The notes beneath the pieces are model-generated. The model was not told the DNA's origin. It did not search any database and saw only the letters and a list, made by a program, of their open reading frames with translations. From positions 1 through 32,607 of the forward strand of contig CAWHPS010000003.1 of assembly GCA_963831235.1 (NCBI GenBank): a stretch of DNA of 32,607 bases, in the 5' to 3' direction. The DNA comes from CAWHPS01 sp963831235. Lineage in GTDB: Bacteria; Fibrobacterota; OXYB2-FULL-49-7; JAEUSG01. Made by a program: the position numbers and the translations under genes. Shown here piece after piece: positions 16,061 through 22,837 of the stretch; position 1 is the first letter of the stretch; each line of letters opens with the position of its first letter.

Positions 16061-16690
16061 CTATTCCAGCCGGTATTTAATGGGGAGGCGGATTTCCACC
16101 TTTTTTGGCGAAGGGGCATAGGGGGCAGCCCGTTTTACCGCATCCATTGCGTTCTGGTCAAGTAGGGTATATCCGGAGCTTTCCATCACTTTTATATCAT
16201 CCACGCGGCCATCGCAGTGAACAAAGAATGAGACTTTGACCTCGCCCTGCCATTCCTTTTCCTGCGCAAGTGCAGGATAGGAGATGAGGCGGTAAATCTT
16301 ATCGCGGATTTCCGTATAGTGTGCCTGGATGTATTGAGTCTTGAGTCTTGCGATGGAATCATCGTAAGCAGCATTTGTCTGAGAGACGTCAGTACTCAAG
16401 GTATGGAATGTTGTTGTTGGCAAAGACGATGTGTCTGGTTTTGACGTGTCTGGAAAAGTTTCATGAGAATCCACGACCTTGGGCTGTATTGTTGTTTTAG
16501 CGATCACCTTTTTGGGGGTAAACGGTTTTGACTCGATTTCAGATGAAAGCGGGGTTTTTTCAAGGGAGAAATCAATAATTATTGGTTGAGAATTGGATGA
16601 GTGGCCGCGAAAATAAAGAAATGCTGAAAAAATAAAAACATGGATTAGCGTTGACAGAATCATTGAACGGCTTGTAATATTTTTTGTCAT
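16061..16690 (-). CDS. tonB: TonB energy-transducing protein
   Basis: The 209-residue protein has an N-terminal membrane anchor (residues about 8-28), a Pro/Lys/Thr-rich periplasmic spacer and a C-terminal TonB domain with YPALAQEKEWQGEVKVSFFV and VMESSGYTLLDQNAMDAVKRAAPYAPSP. It carries proton-motive energy from ExbB/ExbD to outer-membrane receptors. It overlaps exbD in an ATGA at 16687-16690. As the last gene of the receptor cluster it most likely serves the 731-residue receptor encoded upstream. Confidence 0.92.
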   Translation of the reverse strand: MTKNITSRSMILSTLIHVFIFSAFLYFRGHSSNSQPIIIDFSLEKTPLSSEIESKPFTPKKVIAKTTIQPKVVDSHETFPDTSKPDTSSLPTTTFHTLSTDVSQTNAAYDDSIARLKTQYIQAHYTEIRDKIYRLISYPALAQEKEWQGEVKVSFFVHCDGRVDDIKVMESSGYTLLDQNAMDAVKRAAPYAPSPKKVEIRLPIKYRLE

Positions 16691-17064
16691 TTTGATTCGG
16701 TTTGCAGGCTCACTCGGGTGAAGCCGTGCCGTTTAACCACATCCAAAACATCAACAAATGTCTGCAATGTCAGATTTTTATCCGCTCGAATCATAACAGG
16801 CCAGGTCTTGTCAATACTCTTGAGCGATTTGTCCAGGTTGTCGATGCATGTGCGCTGGTGATTCAGGAAAATAACGCCATCCTTGTCGATCTCGATTGTC
16901 TGCATCCTCAGCAGGGTTTCCCGTTCGGATGACGCCTGCGGCAACTGAACCGGCAGCGTGCCGGTTGCCACAAGCGTGGAGGTGGTAAGCACAATCGTGA
17001 GGAGAACCAGCATTATGTCAACAAGAGGAATCACATTTATGCTGTCGAATTCCTTTTCATCCAT
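16687..17064 (-). CDS. exbD: ExbD biopolymer transport protein
   Basis: The 125-residue protein has the single transmembrane helix of ExbD/TolR, with the conserved protonatable Asp at D16 in PLVDIMLVLLTIV. The rest is the periplasmic domain. Size fits the short ExbD subgroup seen with short ExbB. Its start, ATGGATGAAAA, is part of a 13-bp sequence repeated exactly at the exbB 3' end, showing that the two genes once overlapped directly. A DUF1016 gene now separates them. Confidence 0.92.
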   Translation of the reverse strand: MDEKEFDSINVIPLVDIMLVLLTIVLTTSTLVATGTLPVQLPQASSERETLLRMQTIEIDKDGVIFLNHQRTCIDNLDKSLKSIDKTWPVMIRADKNLTLQTFVDVLDVVKRHGFTRVSLQTESK

Positions 17065-17066
17065 TT
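17054..17066. repeat. 13-bp direct repeat, right side of the DUF1016 insertion
   Basis: TTTTCATCCATTT here is identical to 18285-18297. It covers the first eleven coding bases of exbD. Together the copies bracket a segment of about 1.2 kb holding only the DUF1016 gene, as a target-site duplication would. Confidence 0.65.
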
Positions 17067-17096
17067 ATTGCTCTTTTCTATGTTTCAATTCCCATT

Positions 17097-18260
17097 TCAT
17101 GATCTATGGCCAGTTTTGGCAAGGATCGGAAGCGTAAGCATTGCCATTTCGCGCTGCAGTTGCTGCTGCAAGTCCTTTTCCGTTGGCAATTCATATTGGT
17201 ACCGACTGGTAAAAATTTGCCTTTGCTTTTTATCGAGCACATATTTTACCACGGCATCATTCTTATCCGTGCATAGAATCAGACCGATAGTGGGATTCTC
17301 TTCTTTTGCTTTAACTTCCCTGTCATAATAATGTACATACATCTGCATCTGGCCAAGATCGTTGTGGGTAAGTTTTTGCGTCTTCAAATCTATGATTACA
17401 TAGCATCGAAGTTTAATGTGGTAAAAAACCAAATCAGGATAAAAATGGTCACCTTCCAGTGTCAATCTCTTCTGGCGGCCCACAAAAGCAAAGCCGCTTC
17501 CCAATTCGAGAAGGAAATCCTTCAATTTTGAGATAAGGGCTGTCTCTATTTTTGTCTCAACCAAACGATGCGATTCAGGCAGGTCAAGAAACTCAAGAAC
17601 TACGGGTTCTTTTAAGATGTCAATTGGTCTTGTGATTTCCTGGCCCTTATTTGCAAGTGCAATCACGCCTTTTTTATTCCGGCTTTTCAACAGTCTGTGA
17701 AACAACATGGAATTAATCTGACGTTCCAGGTTCCTGGCCGACCATTTGTTTTTTATAGACTCAATTTCATAAAAGGCCCGTACTTCTTTCTTTGCAACCT
17801 TTAGGAGTATCCTGTAATGTGTCCATGCCAAATCAGGGTGCCATTTACCTGGACGCCAATTCGATTTTTCCTGAACGCCGGATTCGCCACGCAGTGCGTG
17901 GCGAATTGCGGCAGAGACATTTTCCAGTGGTTTTTCCAATTCGCCACGCACTGCGTGGCGAATCTGGTTTTGTCTGATAAAGGATGGGTACTCAAAATAA
18001 AACTGTCTCATATATCGGAGATTCTGCATGGAATATCCCGACCCGTATTCTGTCTGTAGTCTTTTCGATAGTTTAGCTATTTCCTGTTGCCCATATTTAC
18101 CGCGGAATTTACCCTGTTGTTCTTCCTCAATAATTTCGTGCCCAACAAGCCAGTGGGCAATAGATTGCGTTGTATTTACCGATCGAGCTACCGTTGTTCT
18201 CGCTGATTCAATGATGTTTCGTATGCGGTAATAAATACCGTTGCTTTTCCGACTATTCAT
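17097..18260 (-). CDS. DUF1016 (YhcG-type) PD-(D/E)XK nuclease family protein
   Basis: The 387-residue protein has an N-terminal DUF1016 domain (HWLVGHEIIEEEQQG, LSKRLQTEYGSGYSMQNLRYMRQFY) and a C-terminal nuclease-like domain. The core GDHFYPDLVFYHIKLRCYVIIDLKTQ supplies the D-(D/E)-x-K residues. Family members are predicted DNA-acting enzymes often found in defence islands or with restriction systems; activity here is inference. Residues 95-132 hold an extra segment with two near-identical peptides, IRHAVRGE (100-107) and IRHALRGE (119-126), encoded by inverted palindromes. The ATG at 18260 follows GAGGAGA, a strong site. It splits exbB from exbD and looks inserted. Confidence 0.88.
   Translation of the reverse strand: MNSRKSNGIYYRIRNIIESARTTVARSVNTTQSIAHWLVGHEIIEEEQQGKFRGKYGQQEIAKLSKRLQTEYGSGYSMQNLRYMRQFYFEYPSFIRQNQIRHAVRGELEKPLENVSAAIRHALRGESGVQEKSNWRPGKWHPDLAWTHYRILLKVAKKEVRAFYEIESIKNKWSARNLERQINSMLFHRLLKSRNKKGVIALANKGQEITRPIDILKEPVVLEFLDLPESHRLVETKIETALISKLKDFLLELGSGFAFVGRQKRLTLEGDHFYPDLVFYHIKLRCYVIIDLKTQKLTHNDLGQMQMYVHYYDREVKAKEENPTIGLILCTDKNDAVVKYVLDKKQRQIFTSRYQYELPTEKDLQQQLQREMAMLTLPILAKTGHRS
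17881..17964. repeat. Pair of inverted palindromic repeats inside the DUF1016 gene
   Basis: Two 28-bp segments, 17881-17908 and 17937-17964, are exact reverse complements of each other. Each is also internally palindromic, with arms ATTCGCCACGCA/TGCGTGGCGAAT around one central base. A 28-bp spacer separates them. The 84-bp unit keeps the reading frame and adds about 28 codons, like protein-coding palindromic elements known from Rickettsia, but arranged as a BIME-type doublet. Confidence 0.85.
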
Positions 18261-18284
18261 TTTTCATTCTCCTCAAAGCTCTTT

Positions 18285-18297
18285 TTTTCATCCATTT
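18285..18297. repeat. 13-bp direct repeat, left side of the DUF1016 insertion
   Basis: This copy of TTTTCATCCATTT contains the exbB stop and, read on the coding strand, ATGGATGAAAA: the start of a vestigial exbD that ends after a dozen codons. It shows that the exbB stop and exbD start overlapped before insertion. Confidence 0.65.
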
Positions 18298-18722
18298 TTC
18301 TTTCCCTGTTCAATATCCCATTCCATAAGCAATACCTTGACTTTACGGATAAGTAAATTGTATAAAACAACTGATGGGATTGCTACCAAAAGCCCGACAG
18401 CCGTGGCTTTTAAGGCAAGTGCCAGGCCAATCATTATCCTGGAGGAATCCATGAATCCCCGCTCTCCCATGGTATAGAAGGTGAGCATAATCCCGAGTAC
18501 AGTGCCGAGGAGGCCTATATATGGGGCGCTGCTGCCGATGGAGGCGATGATGTGCAGTTTTCGCGTCAACAATAGTTCAAGCTCACGTTTGTCCGCGAAG
18601 TCGCGCACACGGATACGCCGAAAGGTCAGATACCGTTCAATGGCAATACCAACTGCAATGACGCTCAAGATTCCAAGAAAACCTACGATTCCATAATCAA
18701 TGGCTGCTTTCATCCATTCCAT
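18288..18722 (-). CDS. exbB: ExbB proton-channel protein, short form
   Basis: The 144-residue inner-membrane protein has three hydrophobic helices and the MotA/TolQ/ExbB core, IASIGSSAPYIGLLGTVLGIML, followed by ALKATAVGLLVAIPSVVLYN. Length matches the short ExbB2 subgroup (about 140-150 residues) known from epsilonproteobacteria rather than the usual 220-240. With ExbD it forms the ion channel that powers TonB. AAAGGAC precedes the ATG. Its TGA is embedded in ATGGATGA, the ancestral overlap with exbD. Confidence 0.92.
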   Translation of the reverse strand: MEWMKAAIDYGIVGFLGILSVIAVGIAIERYLTFRRIRVRDFADKRELELLLTRKLHIIASIGSSAPYIGLLGTVLGIMLTFYTMGERGFMDSSRIMIGLALALKATAVGLLVAIPSVVLYNLLIRKVKVLLMEWDIEQGKKNG

Positions 18723-18746
18723 TTTGATGTCCTTTATGGTTGAAAA

Positions 18747-19568
18747 TCATTTGCTCCGGACAGAATCAGGCAATTCTTTCCATTGTTCGGGCAGCCCACG
18801 CGACAACCCGTCCCGAATAGCTGGAACACTTATTGCATCAGGAGATTTGTTCCATTCACTGGCCAATGTTTTTAGGATAATGCTATCCTTAATGGCAGGG
18901 GCAAGGACGTTGAAGTAGATTGTCCCTTCAACTTTTTTACCTGCCGAGCTGCCATCTTTTTTGGCTTGGGCTGTGCTAAGTCCTCTCATTTCCCACAACA
19001 CAGAAAGAAGGTAAACCCTGGTCATAATATTCCTTATGTTTCCGGCTTCGAGCCTCGCTTCTTCTGGTGACGCCTTTTTGAGTTTCAAAAGTGCCTGATT
19101 AATCTGCTCTTTAAATGGTGTGTTGACCCATTTTGTTCTGCGATCCATAACGGTTTCAAGGCAGGCTAAAAGCGCGGCCACACTATCGGGTGCTCCTTTG
19201 TCAGCCGGAATTCTGTCCAGAAATTTCAGCGCGGTATGATATATCACACGCTGGAGGCTTTTTTCAATCCACTGTTTCTGTGTTTTGACATCTTCTCCAC
19301 GTTTTGCCCTTGTAAAGGCTGAATCAATTTCTTCTTCCACACCCATCCCGTATAATTTGACAAGCACCCTGAAATTGGTTCTGTAAACCTTTTCCACTGC
19401 AGAGAAATCTGTTGTTTGTGTTGCTGTCTTTACGTCACCAGGTTTTAAAGACATAAGGCTTGCAATTGACTTGATAGCATCTGAGTAATTGCCTTTTTTC
19501 GCAGGTATCACATCCTGTCCGTTTACTATGGCAAAAAGAGTTACTAGAAAGATAAGCTTAAACTGCAT
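18747..19568 (-). CDS. Unknown exported protein of the TonB receptor cluster
   Basis: I do not recognise this 273-residue protein. It has a signal peptide (MQFKLIFLVTLFAIVNGQ) and a soluble, mostly helical, Lys/Ala-rich body without membrane segments or cysteines in the mature part. The central part, roughly residues 60-120 (VYRTNFRVLVKLYGMGVEEE and similar), looks like paired amphipathic helices. It lies between the TonB-dependent receptor and exbB, 23-25 bp from each, with its own AGGAG site, so it belongs to that operon. A periplasmic partner that handles the imported ligand or docks to receptor or TonB would fit; this is inference from position. Confidence 0.75.
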   Translation of the reverse strand: MQFKLIFLVTLFAIVNGQDVIPAKKGNYSDAIKSIASLMSLKPGDVKTATQTTDFSAVEKVYRTNFRVLVKLYGMGVEEEIDSAFTRAKRGEDVKTQKQWIEKSLQRVIYHTALKFLDRIPADKGAPDSVAALLACLETVMDRRTKWVNTPFKEQINQALLKLKKASPEEARLEAGNIRNIMTRVYLLSVLWEMRGLSTAQAKKDGSSAGKKVEGTIYFNVLAPAIKDSIILKTLASEWNKSPDAISVPAIRDGLSRGLPEQWKELPDSVRSK

Positions 19569-19591
19569 TAGAATCTCCTTGTTTGATTATG

Positions 19592-21787
19592 TTAAAATTC
19601 ATATTTAGCGCTGAGTGAAATCAAGCGTGGCGCGCCAAGGCACAAACCAACAGTTCCTGATGGCTTATACGCTGCCCAGTAGTTAGTATTAAGCAGATTT
19701 ACTATATGAAGGTTGATCGTGAACCCATGATCACTCATTGAAATACGATACCTGGCACCGGCGTCATAAAGCCAAACCGGTGGTATTGATGCACTGTTTT
19801 TTGCATCAACAAATCGAAGTCCGCAATAAGTGCCCCCTCCTGAAACACACAAACCTCGTATGCCGGGAACATCATATTCAACAAAAGCCTTTGCCTGTTT
19901 TTCAGGGACATTTGCAGGGGTTTTATCTTTGATTGCCGGGTCAGCCGCTTTTTCAATATGGGCGTCCATGATTGTTCCGCCGCCACCAAGTGTCAGACAA
20001 TTCCAAAGCCTGCCCGTTGCAGTAACTTCCAGGCCTTGGTGTATTTCTCTGCCGTCTTGTTTGAAAACAGAATCCTTAGTATCCCTAAACTCATTAATTT
20101 TGTTGATACGGAACAATGCTGAGGCCAAATCTACATTCATGATCGTTGCTTTTACACCAATTTCATACTGATTGTTGACACTGGGTGAAAGGACTTCAGT
20201 TGAATTTTTTGCTTTCGGGTCATTTCCACCGGATGCGATTCCCTGCATATAAGAGGTATAAGCTGAGACAAAAGACAGTGGTTTCACGTTAATTGCAACA
20301 CTAGGGGACAGTTTTGACTGGGAATACTTAATAATAAGTCCTGTATCAATATTCTCATTTCGATAATCATACATGGTATAGTTGGCGCCAGCGAGTACTG
20401 AAAACATACCGTAGTTTAACCAATCCCCAAACAGAAAAGAATTATATGCCTGTTCCGTTCTCTGTAATTTTGAAGTCGGGGAAAAGGTGTCAGGCATAGG
20501 AAAATATGTCAGTTTGGCAATGTTAAAAGTATCGAGAAGGAAGTTTTTAACGGTTTTGGAATTTGTGGGGTTTGTAGCCCGGATAGTGCCATCATAAGTC
20601 CAGCCAACAGTAAGTTTATGGTTGATTTCCCAGGTTTTAAATTTTGCATCTGATAGTGCGTAGGCTGAATGTTCAAAAATATTCTCTGGTGCGCCATCGG
20701 AATAAGTCTCACTGAAATTCCCGCTATTATCGATTAGGGCTGCCTGTACCCCGTTGCTTTTTCTCCAAATGCTGGAATAATTATATGCACCTCGCATTTT
20801 AAAAATAGAGTTAACTCTTGATTCAACACCGAGCCCAGCCATGTCCTGTTTGCCTTTGACATAGACCCACGGTTGACCATACAATTTCACGGGAGCGAAC
20901 TTGTCCGATTCAGGCACATTGATCCCTTTTGATGGATCAACACTGAATGCAATCTGCTGTCCTTGCAAAAGCAAATCCTGATGTGACATATTCGTCTTTA
21001 AAAGGGTATTCTCCAATACCTGATAATTCACTGCAACAGACAGACGGGAACGCTTTTGTGACGCCCCCTCTATAAAGGACCGCCCATCTTCTGTATAGGC
21101 ATTTATACGGGAGGTAACTTTTTTATCTTTTGTCACCGGACCACCGACATCTGCATGAACGAAATTTATACCACCGTTATACTGTCCGACTGAAAAGTCA
21201 GCAGAGGGTGCTGATAAGGGCTGCTTGGTTATAAAATTTATTGCTCCACCTGGTGTCCCAAACCCGTAAAAGAAACCGGAAAGGCCGTTCAAGACTTCAA
21301 TTCTTTCAACATCTTCAACCGGGACCGGTAAAGTGTTTCTCATTAAAAGACCATCTTGCAGATAAAAAGGATCAAAACCCCGCAGATTCATTTCAGACTG
21401 ACCGCGTCCATCCGTGGTTGGCAATTGAATTTCAACAGCTGTGGGGTTTGTTTTAAGGGCATCTCCTAAAATATGGGCGCCTCGATTCTCAATTTGTTGG
21501 CCGGACGTAACATTTATTGAGAAAGGAATGTCCTTAATCTCGGCCTCGCCTAAAGGGCCTATTTGTGCTTTGGAATAGCGATAGCCATTATCCACACTGC
21601 CTTCTTTTTTATGGACTTTCCTGGCGGTTACCTCTACCTTTTCCAGGTTAACAGATGTGTCTGCATTAACGGGGATAGGTATTTCCGAGACTAAAGGTGT
21701 TGTTAGAGTGTCTGTGGGAACGTTTTCCTCGGCTGATATGTAAAAGACTACGGACAGTACCAGAAATAAGACAAAATGCGGAATCAT
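19592..21787 (-). CDS. TonB-dependent outer-membrane receptor, siderophore-receptor-like
   Basis: The 731-residue protein has a signal peptide, a plug domain (IKDIPFSINVTSGQQIENRGA, MNLRGFDPFYLQDGL, VERIEVLNGLSGFFYGFGTPGGAINFITKQP) and a long C-terminal barrel ending in YEF. The plug resembles FhuA/FepA-type receptors. A TonB-box-like region would be near EKVEVTARK at about residues 49-57. It is first in an operon with an exported protein, ExbB, ExbD and TonB, giving a self-contained energised uptake unit. Upstream is shared motif B, the same as before the modABC porin, so an oxyanion or metallophore complex is a more likely ligand than iron. AGAGGAGGG precedes the ATG. Confidence 0.9.
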   Translation of the reverse strand: MIPHFVLFLVLSVVFYISAEENVPTDTLTTPLVSEIPIPVNADTSVNLEKVEVTARKVHKKEGSVDNGYRYSKAQIGPLGEAEIKDIPFSINVTSGQQIENRGAHILGDALKTNPTAVEIQLPTTDGRGQSEMNLRGFDPFYLQDGLLMRNTLPVPVEDVERIEVLNGLSGFFYGFGTPGGAINFITKQPLSAPSADFSVGQYNGGINFVHADVGGPVTKDKKVTSRINAYTEDGRSFIEGASQKRSRLSVAVNYQVLENTLLKTNMSHQDLLLQGQQIAFSVDPSKGINVPESDKFAPVKLYGQPWVYVKGKQDMAGLGVESRVNSIFKMRGAYNYSSIWRKSNGVQAALIDNSGNFSETYSDGAPENIFEHSAYALSDAKFKTWEINHKLTVGWTYDGTIRATNPTNSKTVKNFLLDTFNIAKLTYFPMPDTFSPTSKLQRTEQAYNSFLFGDWLNYGMFSVLAGANYTMYDYRNENIDTGLIIKYSQSKLSPSVAINVKPLSFVSAYTSYMQGIASGGNDPKAKNSTEVLSPSVNNQYEIGVKATIMNVDLASALFRINKINEFRDTKDSVFKQDGREIHQGLEVTATGRLWNCLTLGGGGTIMDAHIEKAADPAIKDKTPANVPEKQAKAFVEYDVPGIRGLCVSGGGTYCGLRFVDAKNSASIPPVWLYDAGARYRISMSDHGFTINLHIVNLLNTNYWAAYKPSGTVGLCLGAPRLISLSAKYEF

Positions 21788-21817
21788 GGTTCCCTCCTCT
21801 TAAATATGTGGTTATTG

Positions 21818-21848
21818 TAATACTTTAATATATAAGGCAATAGTATTA
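21818..21848. promoter_or_regulatory. Inverted repeat in the TonB receptor promoter
   Basis: TAATACT at 21818-21824 and AGTATTA at 21842-21848 form an inverted repeat with a 17-base A/T-rich centre, between shared motif B and the receptor start codon. It does not match the 24-bp ModE spacing. A regulator site is possible but unproven. Confidence 0.35.
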
Positions 21849-21852
21849 AAAA

Positions 21853-21883
21853 GTAATACGAGCTATAATTAAAAAAGGGACAA
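21853..21883 (-). promoter_or_regulatory. Shared promoter-like motif, copy B (TonB receptor operon)
   Basis: Read toward the receptor gene it starts TTGTCCCTTTTTT and ends GCTCGTATTAC, giving TGTCCC-N16-CGTA. It is 66 bp from the receptor start codon and almost identical to copy A at both ends. It links the TonB cluster with the ModE-controlled genes. Confidence 0.65.
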
Positions 21884-21955
21884 CTTTTTTCAGAATTTTC
21901 AGAATTATAATTAACGTCATAGAAAATCATGATAATCCAAATGTATATTTAACAC

Positions 21956-22525
21956 ATGGAAATTCAAAATGATGTGACAGGAATAAAAGGCTCCATTTTC
22001 AGTCTCCTCTCTTTTATCTTTAGAAAGCATCATGTATGTTGTGCGCTTGTTGGTGGGTATGCTTTAATTGCAAATAAAGTTCAAAGAATGACCTTTGACA
22101 TTGATTTTATCATAACTGCGCATGATTATTCCAAAATTGAACCGGATCTTAGTAAGATGGGATATGCCGCTTTTAACCGGCAGGATGCTTTTGTACAGTT
22201 GAAGAGCGATAAACCAGGGATGCGGGACATTGATTTCCTGATTAGCGATCCAGAAACTATACAAGGTATTCTCTCCCAGGGAAAAGAGATATCCATTGCC
22301 GGTGAGGCCTTTTTCGTACCTTCGCCAATGCATCTTATTGCGATGAAACTCCATTCAATGGCTAATTCCAATGATAGGGAATTTAAGGATTTGCCCGACA
22401 TTATTCAGCTAATGATGATAAATTCCATAAATCCCATTGATAAAGAAGTTCAGGAATTGTTCAGGAAATATCATGCCATGACCTGGTTTGACAAGGTCGT
22501 AAAAGCGATGGGAGAAAGAACATGA
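21956..22525 (+). CDS. Nucleotidyltransferase-like protein (AbiEii/MNT-type)
   Basis: The 189-residue product has the nucleotidyltransferase beta-fold signature: VGGYALIANKVQRMTFDIDFII, with the GG motif and the D-x-D pair (DID) around residues 33-55, and a third acidic position possible at RDIDFLI near 92. PSPMHLIAMKLHSM and the following DLPDIIQL resemble the C-terminal part of AbiEii/AbiGii-type toxin-like and other stand-alone enzymes. Substrate and role are unknown. The stop overlaps a 59-codon gene in an ATGA, so they form a pair like toxin-antitoxin modules. It is divergent from the TonB receptor operon. Confidence 0.7.
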   Translation: MEIQNDVTGIKGSIFSLLSFIFRKHHVCCALVGGYALIANKVQRMTFDIDFIITAHDYSKIEPDLSKMGYAAFNRQDAFVQLKSDKPGMRDIDFLISDPETIQGILSQGKEISIAGEAFFVPSPMHLIAMKLHSMANSNDREFKDLPDIIQLMMINSINPIDKEVQELFRKYHAMTWFDKVVKAMGERT

Positions 22526-22701
22526 TAAAAACGATTGAACTGAATTTACCCAGAATTGACGGGAAACCCTTGCCACCGTCGTTACGCTCGGTTGATGAAA
22601 TCAATGAATGGATCGAGCAGGATTATGCGCTGTTTTTTAATCGTGAGCTCTATGAAAAAGAGAAACGGCGAATCTCGGTGAACGTTCCTTTCTTTATTTA
22701 A
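22522..22701 (+). CDS. Small 59-aa partner of the nucleotidyltransferase
   Basis: The start overlaps the preceding stop (ATGA at 22522-22525), and GGAGAAAG lies just upstream. The product begins MIKTIELNLPRIDGKPLPP, then SVDEINEWIEQDYALFFNREL, and ends VPFFI. It is charged and soluble with no helix-turn-helix that I can see. Translational coupling to a nucleotidyltransferase suggests a regulatory or antitoxin-like partner. I do not recognise the family. Confidence 0.6.
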   Translation: MIKTIELNLPRIDGKPLPPSLRSVDEINEWIEQDYALFFNRELYEKEKRRISVNVPFFI

Positions 22702-22837
22702 TCTTTATTTTGAACTTTTCGCCCAGTGCCATACCCAAATTTGATTTTCCAAGTGATACAAATTGCTATTAATCACGCGTAAAAATTAATTTATACTTCT
22801 GTTTATCGTTCACATTACAGATATAAAGGAAACAAAC

